In this document: positions 7,988-15,235 of the stretch, in pieces
Layout of the letters: each line of letters starts with the position of its first letter
Position numbering within the stretch: the first letter of the stretch is position 1
NCBI GenBank assembly: GCA_964407265.1
Contig: CAYOUV010000034.1
Span: 1 to 33,136, forward strand
Length of the DNA stretch: 33,136 nt
Origin: CAYOUV01 sp964407265
GTDB lineage: Bacteria; Chloroflexota; Anaerolineae; Anaerolineales; Villigracilaceae
Direction: 5' to 3'
Made by a program: the position numbers and the translations under genes
Notes under the pieces: generated by a model
The model's input: only the letters and a program-made list of their open reading frames with translations
What the model was told of the DNA's origin: nothing
Databases searched by the model: none

Positions 7988-9559
7988 TTAGGGATTGTAA
8001 TAAATTGTGAAATCTTTCCCGGTGTATTGAGCTTGCAAATTCCCGGTCAATTTTTCGACGTAAGCGTCGACCTTGGCCCCATACCTGGCGAGCAGCTGGT
8101 GGTTCAACTTACGCTCGAAAATGATCACAACGGCATCCTTTTCCTCAACCGCGGGGGGGACCTGGTTGTAATCAGACTTTTCGACCGCGTGCACCAGGTC
8201 GATGGCCGGCTCGCCATAGAAAAACAGGACCGCGCCCGGGTCATTCGAGACGATCGGCCGCCCGGGCGGAATGCTCTGCAGCGCCTCGGTAAAATCGGAC
8301 TTCTGCCAGAAGATGCTGGTATAGCCCTCGCCAGTCTGGTGCAGGGATTGGGCATAGCCAAACGTTTGCGGCGTGTTGGCGCTCACGACCAGCAGGATGA
8401 ATGCTAATGCCGGGAGGCTGGTATACCATTTTTGGCTCAGGCGTCTGAAACCGAGATAGAGCATAAAAATGCAGGACAGGATCAGGCCGATCTGGACGGG
8501 CGAATAGAGCCGTTCGTCCAGCCACGGCTTGGGAATCTCGATAAACAGGTACGAAAAAAGCAGGATGGCGATCGAGGCCAGCGTGAACCAGACCCAGGTG
8601 CTGCCGACCAGCAAGGTGGACTGGAGGGCAGGGCGCTGGGTTGACTTGCGCAGGGCCAGGAAGACCAAAATTCCGAGTGCGGCAAACAGCAGGACCAGGA
8701 CGATCATCTGCAGGCGGTAATCCTCAATCGGGAAAAACGTGCTCAGTCCGAGCCAGTCCCACAAGCCCTGGACAAAGGTCAGGCGGAAGGGTGCCATGGC
8801 CTGCCAGACGTTCACGCCTCCTTCCAGGCGCCCGGGTGTGTTGCCGGGATACAGCCAGCGTAGCGATACCAGCCAGAGCAGGACTGGACCGCAGGCGATC
8901 AGAGCGTATACGACCAGTTCCTTGATCCTTTCGCCCCAGGTGTTGATTCTCCAGATAAAAATAATCATGAAGCCGGCTACCAGGAAAGCTGCGCCGCTGT
9001 AACGAGTCAGCAGGGACAGGCCTGCCAGCAGTGCGCCCAGGTAGAGCAGCGACCTTTTTCCCTTGTTAATGAACTCATACAGCAGGGAAAGGCTGAGCAC
9101 ACCCAGCGTCAGGTATAAGGGTTCCGAAAGGGCGGCAGTGAAATTTCGCAAAATAGCCCGATCGCTAACGATCCACAGGCCAATCCCAAGCGTTATCAGG
9201 GCCGAGGAGGTCAGCCGGAAGGTGGAGCGCAGGATGGACCAGCTGAAGATTGCGAACAGCAGCATATCCAATCCGCGCACGTATGCCAGCAGGTCTGAGT
9301 GCACGAGCACTGCCGGCGCCAGGGCGATCGAGTAGAAAGGGGGATGGACCGTCATCGGACGGAAGATTCCCGATCCGCGTGTGACGACCAGTCCACGTAA
9401 TTGGCTGAAGTTGCGGGCCACATCGAAATAATCGACCGTATCGACCATGGTCCAGGGTCCGAGAACGGTGCTGTAGTAGATTGCTAAAACGCCAAATATT
9501 AGGATGGCTGTGGCAGCAAGGTAAAACAAAGGCACTCGTAAGGCCCGCAAAGTTTTCAT
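7988..9559 (-). CDS. GT-C type membrane glycosyltransferase
   Basis: A 523-residue polytopic membrane protein with a single N-terminal helix (about 10-30), then an extracytoplasmic loop with MVDTVDYFDVARNF, a series of hydrophobic helices, and a C-terminal soluble domain from about 420. Size and layout fit GT39/ArnT-like or generic GT-C glycosyltransferases, but the acidic motif is less canonical than in the following gene. The two are only distantly alike. No strong binding site precedes ATG 9559. Gaps of 34 and 36 nt to the neighbouring genes suggest cotranscription. Role inferred: cell-envelope or glycan assembly. Confidence 0.65.
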   Translation of the reverse strand: MKTLRALRVPLFYLAATAILIFGVLAIYYSTVLGPWTMVDTVDYFDVARNFSQLRGLVVTRGSGIFRPMTVHPPFYSIALAPAVLVHSDLLAYVRGLDMLLFAIFSWSILRSTFRLTSSALITLGIGLWIVSDRAILRNFTAALSEPLYLTLGVLSLSLLYEFINKGKRSLLYLGALLAGLSLLTRYSGAAFLVAGFMIIFIWRINTWGERIKELVVYALIACGPVLLWLVSLRWLYPGNTPGRLEGGVNVWQAMAPFRLTFVQGLWDWLGLSTFFPIEDYRLQMIVLVLLFAALGILVFLALRKSTQRPALQSTLLVGSTWVWFTLASIAILLFSYLFIEIPKPWLDERLYSPVQIGLILSCIFMLYLGFRRLSQKWYTSLPALAFILLVVSANTPQTFGYAQSLHQTGEGYTSIFWQKSDFTEALQSIPPGRPIVSNDPGAVLFFYGEPAIDLVHAVEKSDYNQVPPAVEEKDAVVIIFERKLNHQLLARYGAKVDAYVEKLTGNLQAQYTGKDFTIYYNP

Positions 9560-9593
9560 AAGAATTGTTTTAGCCGGAAACGTCTGTTTGCCG

Positions 9594-10103
9594 CTACCTG
9601 GATTTGCGCCGTTTTAACATCGAAGCCTGGGCGGCAATACCGATCGCGCATAATACAACGAAGAGCAGCACGCTAAGGGTCCGGGAGGCCATCTGGAATG
9701 CTTCCAGAATCATGCCAGCTCCCAGGACAGAAGAAATGATGATCAGGGCCCAGTCGAACACAGCACTGACCAGGATTACGCCTAGAATGCCACCAAGAAG
9801 GAAAGCTGCCCAGGCAATCCACCCATGATTCAGGTTGAATTGGCCGGCCAGGGACCACAAGATGTACCCGCCGCCCAGGAAGCCTGCCAGTCCGATGGCG
9901 ATGCTCTGCAGAAAGATGGCCAATAATGCGCCAACCAGGCCGACACCCAGGCCGACTACGATCCCTACCCATTCAGGTCCATTTAAAAATTGGCGGGCGA
10001 ATTCCAACCCGGCAAAAAAGCCGATCCCCCCGACAAATACCCAATACAGTTTGCGACCCAGGAAGAGCAGGCCGCCCCCAAAAATGATACGTGCGAGTCC
10101 CAT
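9594..10103 (-). CDS. Small polytopic membrane protein, DUF4203/TMEM198-like
   Basis: A 169-residue protein that is almost entirely hydrophobic, with six or seven Gly-rich helices, an N-terminal FGGGLLFLGRKLYWVFVGGIGFFAG segment and a basic tail ending KRRKSR. The repeated G-F-x-x-G-x-x pattern and length resemble DUF4203/TMEM198-type proteins; no enzyme motif is seen. A strong AGGAGG lies 8 nt before the ATG. It is 13 nt downstream of the HEAT-repeat gene, so it is probably cotranscribed with the ProRS run. Function unknown. Confidence 0.65.
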   Translation of the reverse strand: MGLARIIFGGGLLFLGRKLYWVFVGGIGFFAGLEFARQFLNGPEWVGIVVGLGVGLVGALLAIFLQSIAIGLAGFLGGGYILWSLAGQFNLNHGWIAWAAFLLGGILGVILVSAVFDWALIIISSVLGAGMILEAFQMASRTLSVLLFVVLCAIGIAAQASMLKRRKSR

Positions 10104-10116
10104 AGATCAGCCTCCT

Positions 10117-10929
10117 TTATTTTGGTTTTCGGGCACTACTGCGAACCAGGTCCCGCAGCTCAATTTGCAAGGGCTGCGGGAAGGATGACAGGATGCGCCG
10201 CATGGTGATAGCAGTCATAGGATTATCCGAGCTGTTTAACACCTGCTTGAGCAGAAAGGTTGTTTCGGTAGGTGAGGCCGTGTACAGCCCCTGGATGAGA
10301 TCAGCCAGATCATTCTGGATGGTCGCCGGAGCTGCTTCAAGCACCGGTTCGACGAGTTCAAAAATGGGAGGTAAATTATCGAACTCAGGATCGGCGATCA
10401 GAGGCAGCAAGGCCTGGATGCCGTTGCTCCACAGGCGCTGGCGGGCCGGGTGAAACCACTCGCTGACCAGGGTCAGAAAGTGCTCGGGAGCATCCCTCCG
10501 CAGCCGGGATAGACTGGTGGTCAGGAGCGCGGCACGTACGTTCGGATCGCGTACCTGTTGGGTCCAGGCTGTCAGCCGAGCGAGTAAGGGTTCTTCTTTT
10601 GGCGGGATGCGTCCCAGCAGCCCGGCGGCCAGCAGGCGGGTTTCCAGGTATCCGGCATCCCACAACCGGTCTGCCAGGTCAAGGGCCTGGGATGGATATT
10701 TTTCTGCCAGTGGCCCGAGTTCGGATTCGATCTGATGCAGCACTTCCGGCGGTGTCCGGTAAGTCGGTAAGACCGACATCGGAGCGACTGCGTCGTGTTT
10801 GCGTAGCGTGCGGTTGACGTAATAATCCAACACCCCGCTCAGCGCATCGATAAAAATTTCCGGCTGATCGAAGAGATTGGCCAGTTGCGCGGATTGTTTT
10901 TTGAGGCGGGCAAGGTCGATGGCGGGCAT
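10117..10929 (-). CDS. HEAT-like/DNA alkylation repeat-like protein
   Basis: A 270-residue soluble, largely alpha-helical protein. Helical pairs such as ALDLADRLWDAGYLETRLLA, VRDPNVRAALLTTSLSRL and the WSNGIQALLPLI segment look like HEAT-type repeats, and the first resembles AlkD-family DNA alkylation repeat proteins. Whether it is a DNA glycosylase cannot be decided: I cannot assign the AlkD catalytic aromatic and acidic residues with confidence. The start codon lies 2 nt after the stop of the bacterial-type proS, indicating translational coupling. The link to tRNA synthetases may only reflect operon packing. Confidence 0.6.
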   Translation of the reverse strand: MPAIDLARLKKQSAQLANLFDQPEIFIDALSGVLDYYVNRTLRKHDAVAPMSVLPTYRTPPEVLHQIESELGPLAEKYPSQALDLADRLWDAGYLETRLLAAGLLGRIPPKEEPLLARLTAWTQQVRDPNVRAALLTTSLSRLRRDAPEHFLTLVSEWFHPARQRLWSNGIQALLPLIADPEFDNLPPIFELVEPVLEAAPATIQNDLADLIQGLYTASPTETTFLLKQVLNSSDNPMTAITMRRILSSFPQPLQIELRDLVRSSARKPK

Positions 10930-10931
10930 CG

Positions 10932-12689
10932 CTACCCATTATACGGCATGGGCTTGATTCTGGCCGCGATCTCGCTCTCGAGCAATTTAACCTGGGAGGC
11001 GACCTGGGCGATGAGCGACTCGCGCGGGATAATTGTCCGCTCGGGTATGTGGCGCAGCTTGAATTCGATCCCTCCTTGCGCCAGCGCGCGTTCGCTGACC
11101 GTCAGCCGGATCGGGATGCCGATCAGGTCGGCGTCGTTGAATTTGACCCCGGGCGATTCCGGGCGGTCATCGTACAGGACTTCGAAACCGGCTTCCAGCA
11201 AATCGGGATACAGCCTTTCCGCCGTTTCTTCCGCCCCCTTTAAAACAACCAGATGCACCTGGAAGGGCGCAACCGTGATAGGCCAGATCAGGCCGTGCTG
11301 GTCGTGGTATTCCTCGGCCACACAGGCCAGCAATCGACCAACGCCGATGCCATAGGAACCCATGATGACCGGCTGGGCTTTGCCATCCTGATCGAGGAAG
11401 GTAGCGCCCAATGCCTGGCTGTAGCGCGTGCCCAGTTGAAAGATGTTGCCAAGCTCTACGCCGCGCGAAGTTTTCATGGGGGAGCCGCATTCGGGGCAGG
11501 GATGACCCTCGTTTGCGGCAGCAATGTCGGCCACAATTGCGGCCTGGTAATCGCGTTCGTAGTTGACATTGCGCAGGTGATAATCGACTTCGTTGGCGCC
11601 TGCGACCAGATTGGGTGAACTGACGACCGCCTCATCCACGACGACAGTGACGTCTTTCAGCCCGAGCGGCGAAGCAAAGCCGGGCACGGTGCCGGCAGCT
11701 CGGATTTCATCGTCGCTTGCCGGGCGCAAGCTGCGAGCCTGGAGCGCGTTGACCAGCTTGGTCTCATTCAGGTCCATATCGCCGCGCAGTACTGCAAAGA
11801 TAAACTGCTCTTGATAATCCTGCTCAGCGGGCATTTCAGCCATCAACAGCAGTGCCTTGGCGGTCTTGGAGCTGGGGATTTTCAGGAATTCGGCCAAAGC
11901 TTCGATGGTGTGCGCGCCGGGGGTGTGGACCTTTTCGATGGGCCGGGGCTTTTCGGATGGATTGGCCGCTTTGCGAAAACGCGCCACCTGACGGTTGGCG
12001 GTATAGCTGCATTTTTCACAAATCAACAATGTATCTTCGCCGATGGGGGTTAGGTACATGAATTCGTGGGCCAGTTTGCCGCCCATCATGCCGGTGTCAG
12101 ATTTGACTGCGATCACATCCAGCCCGCAGCGCTGGAAAATGTTGAAGTAAGCCTGGTAGTGAGCCCGGTATTGCCGGTCGAGACCTTTCCAGTCGGCATC
12201 CAGGCTGTAGCTGTCCTTCATCGTAAACTCGCGCACGCGGATCAGGCCGGCGCGCGGACGCGGGTCGTCGCGCCACTTGGTCTGGATGTGGTAGATCAGG
12301 CGCGGCAATTGTTTGTAAGATTGGATTTCGTGCCGCACCAGGTCGGTCACAACTTCCTCGTGGGTCATGGCCAAAACCATATCGCGTTCGTTCTTGTCCT
12401 TGAAGCGGCCCATTTCCGAACCGATTTGCTGCCAGCGTCCGGTTTCCTTCCAGATTTCAGCCGGATGGACGACTGGCATCGTGATCTCCTGACCGCCGAT
12501 GGCGTCCATCTCTGCGCGCAGGAGGTTCTCGATCTTGGTCATTGAGCGGCGTGCCAAATGCAGATAACTGAAGATGCCGGCGCCCAGTTGACGGATGAAT
12601 CCCGCTCGTACCAGCAGTTGGTGGCTGGGAATCTCTGCCTCGGCCGGTGCTTCCCGCAGGGTCTGACCAAAAAGTTGTGACATTCGCAT
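10932..12689 (-). CDS. proS: Prolyl-tRNA synthetase, bacterial type with editing domain
   Basis: A 585-residue class II synthetase that charges tRNA-Pro with proline. The N-terminus MRMSQLFGQTLREAP, with GAGIFSYLHLA and the motif 2 region around RPRAGLIRVREFTMKDSYS, is typical of bacterial ProRS. The inserted editing domain (INS, about 230-400), which removes misacylated Ala-tRNA-Pro, is present. Motif 3 GSYGIGVGRL lies near residue 443, followed by the anticodon-binding domain with YDDRPESPGVKFNDADLIG. Length fits the E. coli-type enzyme (about 570). The ATG at 12689 is preferred because GGGGAG lies 8 nt upstream; ATG 12683 is the alternative. It sits directly downstream of a second, archaeal-type proS. 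Confidence 0.95.
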   Translation of the reverse strand: MRMSQLFGQTLREAPAEAEIPSHQLLVRAGFIRQLGAGIFSYLHLARRSMTKIENLLRAEMDAIGGQEITMPVVHPAEIWKETGRWQQIGSEMGRFKDKNERDMVLAMTHEEVVTDLVRHEIQSYKQLPRLIYHIQTKWRDDPRPRAGLIRVREFTMKDSYSLDADWKGLDRQYRAHYQAYFNIFQRCGLDVIAVKSDTGMMGGKLAHEFMYLTPIGEDTLLICEKCSYTANRQVARFRKAANPSEKPRPIEKVHTPGAHTIEALAEFLKIPSSKTAKALLLMAEMPAEQDYQEQFIFAVLRGDMDLNETKLVNALQARSLRPASDDEIRAAGTVPGFASPLGLKDVTVVVDEAVVSSPNLVAGANEVDYHLRNVNYERDYQAAIVADIAAANEGHPCPECGSPMKTSRGVELGNIFQLGTRYSQALGATFLDQDGKAQPVIMGSYGIGVGRLLACVAEEYHDQHGLIWPITVAPFQVHLVVLKGAEETAERLYPDLLEAGFEVLYDDRPESPGVKFNDADLIGIPIRLTVSERALAQGGIEFKLRHIPERTIIPRESLIAQVASQVKLLESEIAARIKPMPYNG

Positions 12690-12753
12690 AACCGGTACTC
12701 CCCGATAGAACCGGGGCGGTTTTCGAAAACCGCCCCTTGAAAATCAACGCAGG
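12690..12753 (-). promoter_or_regulatory. Alternative hairpins between the two proS genes
   Basis: Positions 12713-12736 form a perfect 24-nt palindrome with half-site GGGGCGGTTTTC. It lacks a T-tract on either side, so it is not a standard terminator. Its 3' arm can alternatively pair downstream on the minus strand: AACCG with CGGTT and CCCCG with CGGGG, the latter covering the GGGGAG binding site just before the start of the bacterial-type proS. The two folds exclude each other, so this 64-nt spacer may set the relative expression of the two synthetases. Confidence 0.45.
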
Positions 12754-14193
12754 TTAATAGGCGCGGGCGAAGTAGACCTTCTTTTCAGCCTGCTCACCAC
12801 AGACGATGCACTGACCCTCGCCGTCGGGCTGGTCGAAGGGGATGACGCGCGTGGTGGCTTTGGTGTCTTCCTTGACTTTGGCCTCGCATTCCTTCGATCC
12901 GCACCACCAGGAAAATGCCCAGCCATCGGTCACCACCTGCTTGAATTCCTCGTAATCTTTGGGGTCATGGATATTGCTGTCGCGGAATTCGGTGGCCCGC
13001 TTGAGCAGGGCATCCTGAATCTCGGACAGGAGTTGGCTGACGGCCTGCGCGAGCCCCGCCTGCGGGACGAAGGTTTTGCCCTCGCGCCCCGGAATATCGC
13101 GTCTGGCCAGTGCCACCGATCCCTTCTCGACATCCCTGGGCCCGACCTCGATCCGCAGCGGCACGCCGCGCATTTCCCAGTCGTTGTATTTAAATCCCGG
13201 CGTGACTTCTTCGCGATCGTCCAATTTGATGCGTATCCCGGCGGACTTGAGTTCGGTGAAGACTTTGTCAGCCACCTGCATGACGTTTTGCTTATCTTCG
13301 TCGGTCTTGAAAATAGGCACGATGACGGCCTGGATCGGCGCCAGCTTGGGCGGCATGACCAGACCCTGATCGTCGCCGTGGACCATGATCATCGCGCCGA
13401 TCATGCGCGTGGAGAGTCCCCAGGAGGTGGTATGGCAGTATTGCAGCGTATTATTCTGGTCGAGATACTGGATTTCGAAGGCCTTGGCGAAGTTTTGGCC
13501 GAAAAAGTGCGAGGTGCCGGCCTGAAGAGCCCGTTTATCGCCCATCATGGCCTCGATGCTGGTCGACATCTGCGCGCCGGCGAATTTCTCGGTCTCGGAT
13601 TTGACACCCTTGATAACCGGGATGGCCACATCGTTGATGGCAAAGTCGGCGTACACGTCCAGCATGCGGTAAGTCTCTTCCAGGGCTTCCTCCGAGGAGA
13701 CGTGGGCGGTATGACCTTCCTGCCAGTAGAATTCGGCCGTGCGCAGGAAGAGCTTGGTACGCAGTTCCCAACGCAGCACGCTGCCCCACTGGTTGATCAG
13801 TACAGGCAAATCGCGCCAGGACTTGATCCATTTGGAATACATGTAGCCGATGATGGTCTCAGAAGTCGGCCGCACCGCCAGGGGTTCTTCCAGTTTCTCG
13901 CCGCCGCCGTGCGTGACCACCGCCAGTTCGGGTGAGAAACCTTCCACGTGTTCCTTTTCCTTTTCAAAGAACGAGAGCGGGATCAGGGTCGGGAAGGCGG
14001 CGTTGACGTGTCCGGTCTCTTTGAAACGCCGGTCCAAACCGGCCTGCATGTTTTCCCATAGCGTCCAGCCATAGGGACGCACGACCATGCAGCCGCGTAC
14101 AGGCGCATAATCAGCTAATTCAGCTTTCAGCACGAGCTGGTTGTACCACTCGGCAAAGTTTTCACTTCGGGAAGGGAGTTTGTCTTCTGCCAT
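12754..14193 (-). CDS. proS: Prolyl-tRNA synthetase, archaeal/eukaryotic type
   Basis: A 479-residue class II ProRS of the type found in archaea, eukaryotes and some bacteria. It starts MAEDKLPSRSENFAEWYNQ and shows GCMVVRPYGWTLWE, VRPTSETIIGYMYSKW, FLRTAEFYWQEGHTAH and GDDQGLVMPPKLAPIQ. It lacks the bacterial editing insertion. Instead it has the C-terminal zinc-binding-like extension, with Cys residues in WWCGSKECE and CIVCGE, and ends in the characteristic Tyr. Start chosen at ATG 14193, with GAGGAG directly upstream; a longer frame would overlap the LOG gene. It is 7 nt after the LOG gene and 64 nt before the bacterial-type proS. Confidence 0.95.
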   Translation of the reverse strand: MAEDKLPSRSENFAEWYNQLVLKAELADYAPVRGCMVVRPYGWTLWENMQAGLDRRFKETGHVNAAFPTLIPLSFFEKEKEHVEGFSPELAVVTHGGGEKLEEPLAVRPTSETIIGYMYSKWIKSWRDLPVLINQWGSVLRWELRTKLFLRTAEFYWQEGHTAHVSSEEALEETYRMLDVYADFAINDVAIPVIKGVKSETEKFAGAQMSTSIEAMMGDKRALQAGTSHFFGQNFAKAFEIQYLDQNNTLQYCHTTSWGLSTRMIGAMIMVHGDDQGLVMPPKLAPIQAVIVPIFKTDEDKQNVMQVADKVFTELKSAGIRIKLDDREEVTPGFKYNDWEMRGVPLRIEVGPRDVEKGSVALARRDIPGREGKTFVPQAGLAQAVSQLLSEIQDALLKRATEFRDSNIHDPKDYEEFKQVVTDGWAFSWWCGSKECEAKVKEDTKATTRVIPFDQPDGEGQCIVCGEQAEKKVYFARAY

Positions 14194-14200
14194 TGTCTCC

Positions 14201-14740
14201 TCAGTCTTTGTTATTTTTGATTTTCTCAACGGCAGCTTGCACGTCTGGAGCGAATTGCAGCAATTCCCGTTGATTCTCATGGAAGTAATCGCCCAGGGAG
14301 TGATATGCCTGATCGAAGACGGACTGCCAGCCTTCTCCGATCAGGATCAGCGGCCTCCGGGGCAAGGTCTTGATGATCATCAAGTTCCAGGTCAGAGAGA
14401 TTTCGGTCAGGGTGCCGGGGCCACCGGGCAGGGCCAGGGCAGCCTCGCAGCCCTCGATCAGAGCCTGCAGGCGTTCGATCAGCGTATTTTTGCGCCATTC
14501 TTCCTGGACCCAATTATTTGGCCTCACAGTGCGCCAGTGTTCGATATCTTCGCAGGTCACGCCGATGACGTGTCCGCCCGCTTCGGCTGCACCGCGGCTG
14601 ACGGCTTCCATTGTGCCGATGTAGCCGCCGGTCAGCACAGTATGTCCGTGCTCGGCCAGCAAACGGCCCAGCTGTTGTGCTTCCTGATAAGCTTTCTCAC
14701 CGGGTTCGGGTTTTGAGCCGCCAAAGACAGTCACATTCAT
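14201..14740 (-). CDS. LOG-family protein (Rossmann fold)
   Basis: A 179-residue soluble protein. The N-terminus MNVTVFGGSKP, then TGGYIGTMEAVSRGA and the PGGPGTLTE signature near residue 105, place it in the LOG/TIGR00725-like family. Characterised members cleave nucleoside monophosphates such as N6-modified AMP (cytokinin-activating phosphoribohydrolases). The family was formerly annotated lysine decarboxylase. Its substrate here is unknown. It starts 2 nt after the stop of the pyrophosphohydrolase gene, with no clear binding site, so translation is probably coupled. Pairing with a nucleotide pyrophosphohydrolase suggests a nucleotide-cleaning function. Confidence 0.85.
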   Translation of the reverse strand: MNVTVFGGSKPEPGEKAYQEAQQLGRLLAEHGHTVLTGGYIGTMEAVSRGAAEAGGHVIGVTCEDIEHWRTVRPNNWVQEEWRKNTLIERLQALIEGCEAALALPGGPGTLTEISLTWNLMIIKTLPRRPLILIGEGWQSVFDQAYHSLGDYFHENQRELLQFAPDVQAAVEKIKNNKD

Positions 14741-14742
14741 GC

Positions 14743-15045
14743 TTAGCTATCCCATTCTCTTTTTGCGTTGATTTCCAATTTATCCAAAATGGCCTGTTCT
14801 AGATCAATATCGGAGACAGAGGCCAATTGTAATAAGTATAAGGCCACATCGGCCAGTTCGCTGCCTAGATCACCCTTATTGCTCGTCTGTTCATGCCATT
14901 GGAAGTGTTCCAGGATCTCGGCTGCTTCCAATGCCAGCGAAATGGCCAGATTCTTCGGCGTCTGCGGACGTTTGCTATCGGCCTCATACCAGCCTTTCGC
15001 ACTGACAAAAGCGTTCATTTTTGCGGTAAGTTGTTGAATATCCAT
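14743..15045 (-). CDS. MazG-like nucleotide pyrophosphohydrolase
   Basis: A 100-residue all-alpha protein of the MazG/RS21-C6 (dCTPase-like) family, which hydrolyses NTPs or dNTPs, often modified ones, to the monophosphate and pyrophosphate. Metal-binding acidic residues are seen in LALEAAEILEHFQW and in ELADVALYLLQLA; both match the EExxE...ExxD pattern. Length fits the single-domain subfamily. AGGA lies 5 nt before the ATG. It is the first full-length gene after the proline-codon leader and terminator at 15068-15171, so its expression should depend on readthrough. The LOG gene follows after 2 nt. Confidence 0.88.
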   Translation of the reverse strand: MDIQQLTAKMNAFVSAKGWYEADSKRPQTPKNLAISLALEAAEILEHFQWHEQTSNKGDLGSELADVALYLLQLASVSDIDLEQAILDKLEINAKREWDS

Positions 15046-15067
15046 CAGGTCCTATTTTACAAACAAA

Positions 15068-15094
15068 AACGGCTCACCAGGTCTGGGAGCCGTT
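15068..15094 (-). terminator. Intrinsic terminator inside the ProRS leader
   Basis: On the minus strand, arms AACGGCTC (15094-15087) and GAGCCGTT (15075-15068) form a perfect 8-bp stem, extendable by three inner pairs. The T-rich run TTTTTGTTT follows immediately. It lies before the ribosome binding site of the MazG-like gene, in the position expected of an attenuator. Confidence 0.75.
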
Positions 15095-15114
15095 AGTGGC
15101 GTGACGAACCGAAC

Positions 15115-15171
15115 CTATCCAGACCTGGCGGCAAGTGGCATGCTAGGGGACGGGACCGGGGTGGTTAACAT
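15115..15171 (-). CDS. Leader peptide with four proline codons
   Basis: Reading from ATG 15171, the frame is MLTTPVPSPSMPLAARSG and then TAG at 15117-15115. Pro occurs at positions 5, 7, 9 and 12 (codons CCG, CCG, CCT, CCA). The TATAAT box ends only 6 nt before the ATG, so the transcript would begin at or next to the A of ATG and be translated leaderless. Codons 15-18 overlap the antiterminator arm and the stop codon follows one base after it, which is the geometry needed for stall sensing. GC-rich sequence gives Pro codons by chance, so the claim rests on the combination with the hairpins and the ProRS genes downstream. Confidence 0.68.
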   Translation of the reverse strand: MLTTPVPSPSMPLAARSG

Positions 15172-15177
15172 GGCGTG

Positions 15178-15205
15178 ATTATAACTGAAACTGGCAAATC
15201 TGCAA
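15178..15205 (-). promoter_or_regulatory. Promoter of the ProRS operon leader
   Basis: A perfect TATAAT on the minus strand at 15183-15178, with a weak TTGCAG at 15205-15200 and a 16-nt spacer. It points away from the divergent nucleotidyltransferase gene. The predicted transcription start coincides with the ATG of the leader peptide. Confidence 0.6.
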
Positions 15206-15220
15206 CCGGGGTTTGTCGGT

Positions 15221-15226
15221 TACAAT
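15221..15226 (+). promoter_or_regulatory. Candidate -10 box of the DHH-CBS-nucleotidyltransferase gene
   Basis: TACAAT lies 9 nt before the ATG at 15236 and no Shine-Dalgarno sequence is visible, so the mRNA may be leaderless. The -35 region is not convincing. This promoter would be back to back with the ProRS-leader promoter. Confidence 0.4.
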
Positions 15227-15235
15227 ATTTGTGAA

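Larger units (their letters stand above)
15046..15171 (-). promoter_or_regulatory. Proline-codon attenuator leader of the ProRS operon
   Basis: This 126-nt leader has all parts of a ribosome-mediated attenuator. In order of transcription: an 18-codon ORF with four Pro codons (15171-15115); antiterminator arm CCAGGTCTGG (15128-15119), which covers the last codons and ends one base before the stop codon; arm CCAGACCTGG (15086-15077), its perfect complement, lying in the loop of the terminator; and terminator stem 15094-15068. The long-range stem can extend by a C-G and a G-U pair to 12 bp and excludes the terminator. A ribosome at the stop codon would mask the first arm and favour termination. 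A ribosome stalled at the Pro codons would leave it free and favour readthrough into genes that include two prolyl-tRNA synthetases. Confidence 0.72.

Noticed and set aside
12713..12736. Palindrome as an intrinsic terminator between the proS genes
   Set aside because: No T-tract follows on either strand, and the two genes appear to be cotranscribed.
14194..14280. Longer start of the archaeal-type ProRS
   Set aside because: It lies in another frame of the LOG gene; ATG 14193 follows GAGGAG and gives the usual N-terminus.
15060..15180. SRP RNA, 6S RNA or T-box element in the leader region
   Set aside because: No GGAAGGAAG-type SRP core and no long 6S-like closing helix. A GGGTGG on the plus strand recalls the T-box but lacks the following ACCGCG and any terminator. 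The minus strand reads better as a leader-peptide attenuator.
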